Assembly (NCBI GenBank): GCA_045589695.1
Contig: JAZNPP010000056.1
Span: 5,130-69,129, forward strand
DNA length: 64,000 nucleotides
Source of the DNA: HGM04593 sp045589695
GTDB taxonomy: Bacteria > Bacteroidota > Bacteroidia > Bacteroidales > Bacteroidaceae
Direction of reading: 5' to 3'
Shown here: one piece after another, positions 16,892 to 24,307 of the stretch
How positions within the stretch are numbered: position 1 is the first letter of the stretch
Layout: every line of letters begins with the position of its first letter
Position numbers and translations under genes: made by a program
Notes under the pieces: generated by a model
The model's input: only the letters and a program-made list of their open reading frames with translations
Told to the model about the DNA's origin: nothing
The model's database searches: none

Positions 16892-17024
16892 CTCGCTTCC
16901 GCTCGCCGTTATATTCTACCGCAGTCCTCAACCTTAAACTGCTGATTGTCACAATGCGTAGGTCTTTCTCTCATTACTTTTTCTCTCGTGAAAAAGTAAT
17001 CAAAAAACGCCGGTCACGCGAAAA
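16892..17024 (+). repeat. Interspersed repeat, 3' module, copy 1
   Basis: A 133-base segment repeated at 63755-63887 with five mismatches by my count. It includes the perfect 11-base-pair hairpin ATTACTTTTTC / GAAAAAGTAAT (16973-17000) with loop TCTCGT. The identity ends abruptly shortly after GCGAAAA. The high identity without a coding frame conserved past the hairpin suggests a DNA or RNA element instead of a gene. Confidence 0.85.
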
Positions 17025-17251
17025 AAACAGTCGTTCGTCGCTTTGCTCGCGAGTCGCACAGCGACATAACTCGGTCGCAGCGAACTTGCCGTTCAGCTCT
17101 TTCCGTCGTTCCTCAGGGGCACCGGAACTCGCTCGGCGTTGCGTTACTGAATAATAATATAACGGCACGCCTCGCTCTGCATGTCCTCGCCTTTTCCCTG
17201 AGAAACAACGGAGCCTCACTCTGTTTTTAACGGTGACGGTATTGTTCGGAA

Positions 17252-17349
17252 ATTACTCTTGCAATGGAATAAACAACAGCTGAAGTAACTTCAAAATAAA
17301 ACCGGCACTATAAGCGAGAGAGTGTAAAGCCCTGCCGGATGCAGGCCAT
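17252..17349 (+). repeat. Tandem ~98-base repeat, unit 1
   Basis: Starts ATTACTCTTGCAATG and ends with CCTGCCGGATGCAGGCCAT, the latter able to fold as CCTGC/GCAGG. A second unit of 97 bases begins 166 bases later at 17418 with scattered substitutions and small indels. Confidence 0.75.
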
Positions 17350-17417
17350 AAAACTGAAAACAGCGAATTCTTATAGTTTATTGTTTCATTGTTGCACATT
17401 AGAGTTTTTAGCAAAAC

Positions 17418-17514
17418 ATTACTCTTGCAATGAATAAGCGACAGCAGAAGTAATTTTCAAAATAAACCGGCACTGTAAGTGAGAGAGTGCAAAGCCCTGC
17501 CGGATGCAGGCCAT
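17418..17514 (+). repeat. Tandem ~98-base repeat, unit 2
   Basis: Second copy of the unit at 17252-17349; both end in the same CCTGC-GCAGG hairpin and share the GAGAGAGTG and AAAGCCCTGCC blocks. Only two copies are present in this window, so it is not a CRISPR-like array. Confidence 0.75.
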
Positions 17515-17705
17515 TGCGCGAGGACTGTATGAGCGAAGTGCGGGTATAATTTACATTGCATAGCCGCACGAAGCGAGTTCCGCAGCGCCCTGCGGACGGC
17601 AGAAAGGCTTGAAACGGCAAGCGGACGACGGACGAGTTATATTGCCGGCGGCAATTCACGAGCAAGAGGAGAAAGCGGCTCGAACGCCCTGTGCCGGGCC
17701 TTTTG

Positions 17706-17728
17706 GTACTTTTGTGCGACAAAAGTAC
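17706..17728. repeat. Perfect hairpin GTACTTTTGT / ACAAAAGTAC
   Basis: Ten-base-pair perfect inverted repeat with a three-base GCG loop. Its design (T-run arm, short loop, A-run arm) parallels the ATTACTTTTTC hairpin in the interspersed repeat. No gene ends nearby, so it is not an obvious terminator. Confidence 0.65.
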
Positions 17729-17899
17729 ATGACAGAACGACAACAAAAAGAATAAAAAACAACAGGTCAAGGGTAAATCGCAACAAGAATAAAACATCCT
17801 ACCCCACAGCCTTCGCAGGTAAGCATTAAAAGTTGTAAGAGCGAAAGAAAAATTGATTTATTTAAAAATAAAAAAGGAGAACTTATGTTCTCCTTAAAG

Positions 17900-17971
17900 T
17901 AGCGGGGGAAGGGATCGAACCTCCGGCCTTTGGGTTATGAGCCCAACGAGCTACCACTGCTCCACCCCGCG
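17900..17971 (-). tRNA. Initiator tRNA-fMet (CAU)
   Basis: A 72-base cloverleaf on the minus strand with anticodon loop CTCATAA (anticodon CAU). Initiator features are visible: position 1 C faces U at position 72 so the first acceptor pair is not Watson-Crick, and the anticodon stem ends in three G-C pairs (GGG/CCC). T-loop is TTCGATC. CCA is not encoded. Elongator Met or Ile2 identity is therefore unlikely. Confidence 0.88.
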
Positions 17972-18083
17972 ATGCGGTTTTCAAAACTGATGCAAAGGTA
18001 ATACAATCTTTCTTTCAAAACAAATATTCCGGAGATTTTTTCTCAAAAAACCATGTTTTTGTACTTTTTTCATATTTCCGTTA

Positions 18084-18114
18084 TTGCACATCTGTGCATA
18101 AAAGTGTAATTTCG
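18084..18114 (+). promoter_or_regulatory. Promoter of TetR-RluA operon
   Basis: TTG at 18084-18086, a 20-base spacer and TAATTTCG at 18107-18114 fit the Bacteroidota promoter. The TetR ATG follows 17 bases later, giving a very short leader. Confidence 0.7.
18085..18098. promoter_or_regulatory. Palindromic operator candidate TGCACA-TC-TGTGCA
   Basis: A perfect 6+6 inverted repeat with a two-base spacer sits inside the promoter spacer and overlaps the -33 box of the tetR-like gene. TetR-family dimers commonly bind such palindromes in their own promoters, so autorepression is the simplest reading. No binding data are available. Confidence 0.65.
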
Positions 18115-18131
18115 CGACAAAATATAAAAAT

Positions 18132-18725
18132 ATGGCAGCACCCGACACGAAAGAGGTCTTAATAAAAGTCGCAAGAAAATTATTCGCGAAGCATGGCATA
18201 AGCAATATAACCATGAATGACATAGCTCAGGCTGCGGAAAAGAGCAGAAGAACGGTCTACACATACTTCCAGAGCAAGGAAGAGCTGCTTGAGGCGTCCA
18301 TTGAAATGGAGGTCAAGAAGATATCGGCAGCCATGACAAAGGTAGCCGTGTCGGCCCTGCCTATCGACAAGAAGATTATAAAGCTTATTTTTGTACGTCT
18401 GCGCATGACCCGCAGCATCGTACGCCGCAACGGGTGCCTCCATTCCGACTACATCGTCATTGTCGAGCATATACGAAAGAGTTTCGACTCTAAGGAGATT
18501 GCGTTGTTCCGCCATATAATAGCCGAGGGGAAGCAGAGAGGAATATTCAAGACCGAAAGCCCCGACCTTGCCGCAAGATTTCTGCATTTTTGCCTGAAGG
18601 GCATCGAGATTCCCTTTGTCAATGGCATTGTTAGCAAGAACAACGATGAGAAATTCGTATATCACTTCACCGAGAATGTAATATTAGGCGCTCTCGGACA
18701 TACAGGAACCATTAACAGCATCTGA
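18132..18725 (+). CDS. TetR/AcrR family transcriptional regulator
   Basis: A 197-residue protein with an N-terminal TetR helix-turn-helix (about residues 8-55: VARKLFAKHGISNITMNDIA, then RRTVYTYFQSKEELL) and an all-helical C-terminal ligand domain without a recognised ligand signature. It probably represses its own promoter through the palindrome at 18085-18098. The RluA-type gene starts 2 bases after its stop, so both are in one operon. The effector is unknown; fatty acyl or drug ligands are common in the family but not indicated here. Confidence 0.93.
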   Translation: MAAPDTKEVLIKVARKLFAKHGISNITMNDIAQAAEKSRRTVYTYFQSKEELLEASIEMEVKKISAAMTKVAVSALPIDKKIIKLIFVRLRMTRSIVRRNGCLHSDYIVIVEHIRKSFDSKEIALFRHIIAEGKQRGIFKTESPDLAARFLHFCLKGIEIPFVNGIVSKNNDEKFVYHFTENVILGALGHTGTINSI

Positions 18726-18727
18726 GA

Positions 18728-19399
18728 ATGAACGTACTCTACGAAGACAACCATATTATAATAATAAACAAGGCTGCAGGAGAGATTGTCCAGGGAGACA
18801 AGACCGGCGACGAGTCCCTGTGCGAAAAGATGAAAATGTTTCTCAAAGAGAAATACGCAAAGCCGGGGAATGTTTTTGTCGGTCTGCCGCACCGTCTCGA
18901 CCGTCCCGTCAGCGGCATTGTCGTGTTCGCAAAAACGAGCAAAGCGCTCGAAAGGCTAAACACGATGTTCCGTGACGGTGCCGTAAAAAAGATATATTGG
19001 GCTATAACAAAGGGCGTGCCTGTACCGGGAGAAGGGGAGATAAGCAGTTGGATTCTGCGTAACGAAAAGATGAACAAGAGCTTTTCCTACCCAAAGGAGG
19101 TAAAAGGCAGCAAGCACGCCTTGCTCTGCTATTCCCACATAGCGTCGTCGCAGAACTACAGCCTCATCGAAGTGGAACTGAAAACAGGCCGCCACCACCA
19201 GATACGTTGCCAGCTGGCATCAATCGGCTGTCCCATTAAGGGCGACCTTAAGTACGGAGCGAAGCGTTCCAACCCCGACGGCAGCATATCCCTGCACGCT
19301 CGCAGCATTGAGTTCATTCATCCTGTATCAAAGGAACATATAAAGATAACAGCTCCGCTGCCGAATGACAACCTATGGAAAAGTTTTGAAAACGATTAA
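18728..19399 (+). CDS. RluA-family RNA pseudouridine synthase
   Basis: A 223-residue catalytic domain without an N-terminal S4 domain. The motif HRLDRPVSG (55-63) has the catalytic Asp58, and KTGRHHQIRCQLA plus GDLKYGA are the later family motifs. It converts uridine to pseudouridine in rRNA or tRNA; the small RluC/D-like form without S4 does not reveal the site. It is co-transcribed with the TetR regulator, an unusual partner for an RNA modification enzyme. Confidence 0.93.
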   Translation: MNVLYEDNHIIIINKAAGEIVQGDKTGDESLCEKMKMFLKEKYAKPGNVFVGLPHRLDRPVSGIVVFAKTSKALERLNTMFRDGAVKKIYWAITKGVPVPGEGEISSWILRNEKMNKSFSYPKEVKGSKHALLCYSHIASSQNYSLIEVELKTGRHHQIRCQLASIGCPIKGDLKYGAKRSNPDGSISLHARSIEFIHPVSKEHIKITAPLPNDNLWKSFEND

Positions 19400-19427
19400 A
19401 GTTGCGTGACGAGCCCTCAAAATTTAA

Positions 19428-19467
19428 ATTCAGTCCCGAACCCGCCTCGGCGGCTTCGGGACTGAAT
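19428..19467. terminator. Bidirectional terminator between rluA-like gene and 746-residue protein gene
   Basis: Inverted repeat ATTCAGTCCCGAA (19428-19440) and TTCGGGACTGAAT (19455-19467) between convergent genes; AT-rich flanks on both sides allow termination in both directions. Confidence 0.85.
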
Positions 19468-19474
19468 CATCAAA

Positions 19475-21715
19475 TCACTGCTCCGCGGCCGTTCCTGCGG
19501 CTGCCTCCGCCGGCTGAGCCTCGGCTGTTTCAACCGGTTGTGCCTCTTCGACGACCTCAACCTTTTCTTTGTTGAACATCGGCAATGGAGAAGGAGCTCC
19601 CGCGAATGCCAATATATTGCCGAGCCAAAGGCCTGCAAGCACCACAGCGACAGAAATAAGAGATATTATCACCTTAAGCCATGCAGGAATACCTTTTCTT
19701 GCATACGGGTCCTTAAGTTTAAGTTTCGGGAAATGCGCAACATCCGTCAATGTCTCGCCGAACGGTATGCTTATCTTTGACGCGGCATTTATCGCCCATC
19801 CGTTAGCGTTGAGCAACGGCGCTATGTTACGACGACGCAGCTTCATCCATGCCATTACCATAGCAGGACCGGATATGACGAGCATGACACCGATGAATGC
19901 AGCTATCAGCTGCCACCAATTAAGACCAAATACACCTCTGAAGATGCTTGTAAGGGTTGCACCTATCATGCCGACAGCCATACCTAAGGCAGCAAAGATA
20001 CCGGCGAATTTGGCAATATCGAACGGCTGCGCCGGAGCCTTGTTCTCCTCATTCTTAGGCAATGTCGTGGGGGTTGCGTTTATCTTAGCGTTCACATCCT
20101 TCATCATGGCCGCATCCTTGTCGGCAGCGCTCTTGTTGATAAGGTTTTCTACGGTCGTAGCCATGCGACGGTAAGGCGACCAGAACGCCTGTCCTATACT
20201 TATAGGATTGTCTATTATCTTTGTCACTACCGCATCCCATACCTGTCCTTTATTGTCGTAGTAGATGGCGTTCTTTCCGACGACAAGGTCGCCGATGTTG
20301 CCTACGGTAATCGCAGCCACAATGTTCAGTTTGGAAGGATTTGTCTTTGTCGTGCAATCGCAGTATACAAGATACATGCCGCTTGCCGCAGCCATAGTGT
20401 TGTGCTTGGCCATATCGGCAACCTGCATACACATGCGGCATTCACGCTGGTCGATAAGCAGACGTCCGCTCTGGAATACGGCTCTTACTTTTTTGTTTCT
20501 TGAATAGAAGTCCTGGAACGTCACGAAGTTGCATAGCAAGCGGTAGAAGTCACGGTATATATGCAGGAACTTGTCCACCAGGTCAATGCCCTCAGAAGCC
20601 TCTTTGAGCGCCACGTCCTGAGCCACGAGATCGAGCAACGCCTGCTTCTTGTCGTCGGCAATCATCTTCTTTATCGCATCAAGGCCTAACGTCTCTACCT
20701 CACCGCCCTTCTTGGCAACCTTCCATGCATTATATTCAGCGAAAGAAGCGCCTATTGCGGCCCATGACTCTTCGGTAATAACCTTTCCTTTGGGCTTTAC
20801 TATAGAAATGAGCGTATTGAACTTTGAGGCCCATGCAGGATTAATGGCCGCATTGATGTCAAGTTCAGCCTTTCCGGTGATGCGAGCGACAGGATATGCG
20901 GCTATATCATCGGTCTTGCCGGTAAGGTTTTCCGCGCTTATCGCCTCTATGAGGGCAGCCTGCACGTCGAGCTTAGCTGCGCTCTCAGGTGAGAACGACG
21001 CGAGCTGCGAACGCACGAAATAGTCCTTCACCTTGACGTCAAGCGCATTGTACGCTTCTATAGCCTTGTCGGTATCGGCACCGTATGGAGCTTCAACGGC
21101 CGCCTCCTGCCATGCTACATAGTCGGCCATAGCCTGATAGAATTTCTCTATCAGCTCGGCATTCACGCCATTCTCGCCGCTGCGGTCGGCCACGCCGCCA
21201 AAAGCATTGATGATTGCGGCTATCGCAGCCTTCTCTTCTTCGTTTTCCGAGGTCTGACCGGTGATTACGCCGTCACCATTGAAACGGGTCTTCGCAAAAA
21301 TCGCAACAGTGTCGGCCGCGTCGGCCAAAGAGATTACAGAACCCTCTTTGCCAAGATTTACAAGTATCTGCTTTGCCGAATTATGCAATATAAGACCGTC
21401 GGCATTTTCCTGATTGAACATCTCGACGTCGATACTGTCAGCGCCCTTTACCAGCAAATCGGCATCTTTGACTACCGATGTAAGCCATTGCGATGTAGCT
21501 ACCACATCGCTTACACGGATACGCCCGTCATTATCGGCATCGATATATTTCAAGCTCTTGTCGTCGATATCAAGCCCTGTAGTGGGGCATGAAAGCACCG
21601 TCCACTTCTTAATGTCCAGTTCCCCGAGATGAGCGATGTCGGCACCGGTAGCGACCTTTACACGCGTAGCGCCACCAATGTTTTCATAGTTCCATGAATG
21701 TTTTCTTGTTGCCAT
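19475..21715 (-). CDS. Unknown membrane protein with EF-hand-like loop
   Basis: A protein of 746 residues from the chosen ATG (MATRKHSWNYENIGG); a start 14 codons upstream is possible but less protein-like. A canonical calcium-type loop DADNDGRIRVSD occurs at 59-70, and FNGDGVITG near 145 is a degenerate second one. A long helical middle part follows, then clustered cysteines (RECRMCMQ and YCDCTT, about 450-485) that could bind metal. Three hydrophobic segments lie in the last 180 residues (starting near FAGIFAALGMAVG, WWQLIAAFIG and WLKVIISLISV), and the end is Ala/Glu/Pro-rich. I do not recognise a named family. The large N-terminal part probably lies in the cytoplasm since no signal peptide is present. 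Confidence 0.8.
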   Translation of the reverse strand: MATRKHSWNYENIGGATRVKVATGADIAHLGELDIKKWTVLSCPTTGLDIDDKSLKYIDADNDGRIRVSDVVATSQWLTSVVKDADLLVKGADSIDVEMFNQENADGLILHNSAKQILVNLGKEGSVISLADAADTVAIFAKTRFNGDGVITGQTSENEEEKAAIAAIINAFGGVADRSGENGVNAELIEKFYQAMADYVAWQEAAVEAPYGADTDKAIEAYNALDVKVKDYFVRSQLASFSPESAAKLDVQAALIEAISAENLTGKTDDIAAYPVARITGKAELDINAAINPAWASKFNTLISIVKPKGKVITEESWAAIGASFAEYNAWKVAKKGGEVETLGLDAIKKMIADDKKQALLDLVAQDVALKEASEGIDLVDKFLHIYRDFYRLLCNFVTFQDFYSRNKKVRAVFQSGRLLIDQRECRMCMQVADMAKHNTMAAASGMYLVYCDCTTKTNPSKLNIVAAITVGNIGDLVVGKNAIYYDNKGQVWDAVVTKIIDNPISIGQAFWSPYRRMATTVENLINKSAADKDAAMMKDVNAKINATPTTLPKNEENKAPAQPFDIAKFAGIFAALGMAVGMIGATLTSIFRGVFGLNWWQLIAAFIGVMLVISGPAMVMAWMKLRRRNIAPLLNANGWAINAASKISIPFGETLTDVAHFPKLKLKDPYARKGIPAWLKVIISLISVAVVLAGLWLGNILAFAGAPSPLPMFNKEKVEVVEEAQPVETAEAQPAEAAAGTAAEQ

Positions 21716-21757
21716 AATATGTTTAAAATGTATTGATGTGTTCTTTCGTTCAGCCAA

Positions 21758-22016
21758 GCTACTGCCATCGCAAGGCAGATTTTGTCCTTGCGGTAATCAC
21801 GGCTTATTATATAATAAATCACAAAAATAACATACAAATTATTATTCTGCAAATATAATTCAAACAATGCCGTTTAATCGCGACTTTAACTTCGTTGAAG
21901 CCTTCGTTCCAGCGGATGTGAAATCCGATGGTTATATATTTTATAAGTAACAAAAACACCTAAGACAAGCGACGGAATATCAAATCCCTGCATGTTGGAC
22001 TCCGCAATCGTTAAAC
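21758..22016 (-). other. Intergenic region before the 746-residue protein gene
   Basis: A 259-base gap. On the minus strand TATATTTG (21857 to 21850) is a good -7 box with no clear -33 partner, leaving a ~135-base leader that includes a CTGCC/GGCAG hairpin around 21763-21779. Small inverted repeats near 21889-21935 could end the M16 peptidase transcript. No gene is seen. Confidence 0.4.
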
Positions 22017-23246
22017 CTACCTCTTCAGATACCAAAGCACCGAGGCGTTTCCACGGCGGAATAATTCTTTTGCGGCGGAACGCAGTTCTTGTGCGGTAAC
22101 AGCACGGTATTTTTCAGGCTCAAGAAAGTGAGAATCGAGGCTTCCCCGCATCTCGGCGACGGCGATATTGTTGCATAAGTTCTCGCCGCCGACATTGCGG
22201 AAGTAAAACTCCGACTCGAAGCGGTTACGCACCTTGTCAAGTTCTTCGCACGGCACAAGCTCGCTCTTCAGCAGCTCCAGTTCGTGCCATATCGCCTCTT
22301 CGGCCTCTTTTACAGACACTCCGTCGGCGACACGTGAATATATCCAGAACATGCCCGGGTCTTCGCAGCCCGAAATGAAAGCGTCAATTCTTGAAAAGAG
22401 TTTTTTCTCCTTGACCAAACGTGCCGACAGACGGCCCGAATATCCGTTTGACAGGACATCGGAGATAACGTCACACGGATAGTAGTCGGCGCTGAGTCTG
22501 CTACCCATGTGAAAACCCATGTAAAGGGCATTTTCGGGAACGTTGCGGTAGACGGTCTTGCGGCGCATGCGTGTCTGACGTGGCTCTTGCGGCAGCACTG
22601 CGACCTTGTAATCCGTTGCGGGAATGTCGCCGAACCATTTGCTGCACCACTCCATCACCTGCTCAAAAGAAACATCGCCCACGACTGCCAGAACAGCGTT
22701 GCCCGGCACATAATGACGTTTGTAGAAGCTGCGTATGACAGGCAGCGGAACATCGGCGATGTGCCTCAGTTCGCGTCCTATTGTGGACCAGCGGTACGGA
22801 TGCCGTTTGTATGCCATTGAACGGAGAATGGTACTCGCGTCGCCGTAGGGTTTGTTGAGCTTAGTCTGCTTGAACTCCTCCATTACCACCTGACGCTGTA
22901 CGGCGACTTTCTCTTTCCCGAACGTAATATTGCGCATGCGGTCGCTCTCGAGCCAAAAGGCGAGTTCGGCGTTCTGCTTGGGAAGAGCTATATAATAACT
23001 TGTGACATCGTTCGTCGTGTATGCGTTGTTCTCTCCCCCGGCATTCTCTACAGGCTCGTCAAACGAAGGAACAGCCTTTGTGCCTTCGAACATCAGATGT
23101 TCAAGCAGGTGGGCTATGCCGGTGTACCGGTACTCCTCGTTGCGGGCCCCTACTCCGTAAAGCAGGTTTATATAAACCATCTGCTTGCCCGCTGCAGGGT
23201 AATGCACCACCCGCAGCCCGTTCGGCAGTTGTCCCTTACTTACCAT
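22017..23246 (-). CDS. M16 family zinc peptidase (insulinase-like)
   Basis: A 409-residue single-unit M16 peptidase. The inverted zinc motif HxxEH is HLLEH at 46-50, with the downstream glutamate in VVMEEFKQ near 126, and NAYTTNDVTSYY is the conserved segment between. The C-terminal half is the usual inactive M16_C repeat with YSGRLSARLVKEK. There is no signal peptide, so it is probably cytoplasmic. Its start overlaps the end of the cyclophilin gene by 11 bases, implying coupling. Confidence 0.93.
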   Translation of the reverse strand: MVSKGQLPNGLRVVHYPAAGKQMVYINLLYGVGARNEEYRYTGIAHLLEHLMFEGTKAVPSFDEPVENAGGENNAYTTNDVTSYYIALPKQNAELAFWLESDRMRNITFGKEKVAVQRQVVMEEFKQTKLNKPYGDASTILRSMAYKRHPYRWSTIGRELRHIADVPLPVIRSFYKRHYVPGNAVLAVVGDVSFEQVMEWCSKWFGDIPATDYKVAVLPQEPRQTRMRRKTVYRNVPENALYMGFHMGSRLSADYYPCDVISDVLSNGYSGRLSARLVKEKKLFSRIDAFISGCEDPGMFWIYSRVADGVSVKEAEEAIWHELELLKSELVPCEELDKVRNRFESEFYFRNVGGENLCNNIAVAEMRGSLDSHFLEPEKYRAVTAQELRSAAKELFRRGNASVLWYLKR

Positions 23247-24129
23247 AGTTATCGAGAAGCGTTGCCTTGTTTATCTTGATGTGAACGCGAGGACGTCCCT
23301 TTGAGGTTGCGTCCGCCGCAGAGATTTTATCCACGACGTCCATACCCTCGACAACCTCTCCGAAGACGGTATAGTAGGCGTCGAGATGCGGAAGGCCGCC
23401 CACATTCATATACTCTTTGCGTTGTTTTGCCGAATATGAGAACTCGTTTCCCTTGACTGCCGCGCGCGCCTCGGCCATGAGTTTGCTGACAAGTTTATTG
23501 AGTTCCTCTTTCTTCTTGGCATCATGCTTTGCCGAATTGTTCAGTCGCAGTATCTGCTGGCGATACGGAATCTGTACTTCGTGAAACTTCTTTGTTACAA
23601 GTTCTTCATTTATCTTCCGCTCGCTCAGCTTCAGTTCGTTATCTTTTGCGGGCTGCCCGGTAACAATATAGAAATGGGCTCCCGATGAGTAGTCGCCCCT
23701 GTTGAAACTTGCGGCAGCCACTGCTCCACGTTTGTGATAGCGTTTCGCAGGGTCTATCTCCGACGGCACGGTAAACTCGACGTCGGTAACGCCCAAGTCG
23801 GCACCGTCAGGGTTAGTCTTTGAGGTATAATCGCCTGTCTGAATGAAAAGGTTTTTCTTTACCCTATAGAATAGCTGGCTGTCGTAAAATCCGTTCATGA
23901 CAAGATTGACAAAATTCTTGCGGTGGCCGGGAGCCTCACGATAGAGTTTGACTGTGATGTCGCCCATGTCTGTCGAGAGCAGCACGTACTGGTCACTGTC
24001 GGGACTATTAACATTGAGGTCTTTCACAAGTTCTTCTTTCTTGTCTTCGTTCTGCGGTTTTTCGTTGCCGCCGCAAGAGAGCGACAGAAGAGATATTGCT
24101 AAAAGCGATAGATATGCAATTCTTTTCAT
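23236..24129 (-). CDS. Cyclophilin-type peptidyl-prolyl isomerase lipoprotein
   Basis: A 297-residue lipoprotein (MKRIAYLSLLAISLLSLSCG; lipid-acceptor Cys19). The cyclophilin fold is visible as DMGDITVKLYREAPGHRKNF, FYDSQLFYRV, SGAHFYIVTGQ and TVFGEVVEGMDVVDKI. The fold is interrupted by a charged, helical insertion of about 85 residues (about 165-250) between the FYIVTGQ strand and the GGLPHLDAYYTVFG strand. It is presumably a periplasmic folding helper attached to a membrane. It is first in an operon with the M16 peptidase. Confidence 0.9.
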   Translation of the reverse strand: MKRIAYLSLLAISLLSLSCGGNEKPQNEDKKEELVKDLNVNSPDSDQYVLLSTDMGDITVKLYREAPGHRKNFVNLVMNGFYDSQLFYRVKKNLFIQTGDYTSKTNPDGADLGVTDVEFTVPSEIDPAKRYHKRGAVAAASFNRGDYSSGAHFYIVTGQPAKDNELKLSERKINEELVTKKFHEVQIPYRQQILRLNNSAKHDAKKKEELNKLVSKLMAEARAAVKGNEFSYSAKQRKEYMNVGGLPHLDAYYTVFGEVVEGMDVVDKISAADATSKGRPRVHIKINKATLLDNYGK

Positions 24130-24307
24130 TGACGTCTGTTTTTGGATTTACGAGAGGCAAATTTAAAGATATTTGAAGAAAAAAACAATATTGCGGCCAA
24201 AAGTTGCCCGCCCGTATTTGTTTATGAATAACAGCAGGCAATGATAAAAAACATTTCAAAAAAAAATGGCATACTTATAATAAATTTATATTACTTTGTA
24301 TTCTAAT

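Larger units (their letters stand above)
16745..17899. other. Gene-free repeat-rich intergenic region
   Basis: About 1.15 kb between the rplT terminator and a tRNA with no believable coding sequence in any frame: the open frames present lack homology-like features and run through hairpins and repeats. It contains the composite interspersed repeat, a tandemly duplicated ~98-base unit and a GTACTTTTGT hairpin, all described separately. Stretches at 17030-17250 and 17520-17700 carry no structure I can name. Confidence 0.6.

Noticed and set aside
16954..17154. Open frame starting MRRSFSHYFFSREKVIKK, also found at the 63.8-kb repeat copy
   Set aside because: It is the translation of the repeat hairpin. 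The two frames diverge right where the nucleotide repeat ends and the shared part is dictated by the inverted repeat, so a protein is not supported.
17252..17514. Possible CRISPR array
   Set aside because: Only two imperfect units of about 98 bases exist, far longer than CRISPR repeats, with no spacer pattern and no cas genes in the window.
17408..17797. A 129-codon minus-strand frame in the repeat region
   Set aside because: It spans the second tandem repeat unit and the GTACTTTTGT hairpin, and has no recognisable domain or conserved start context.
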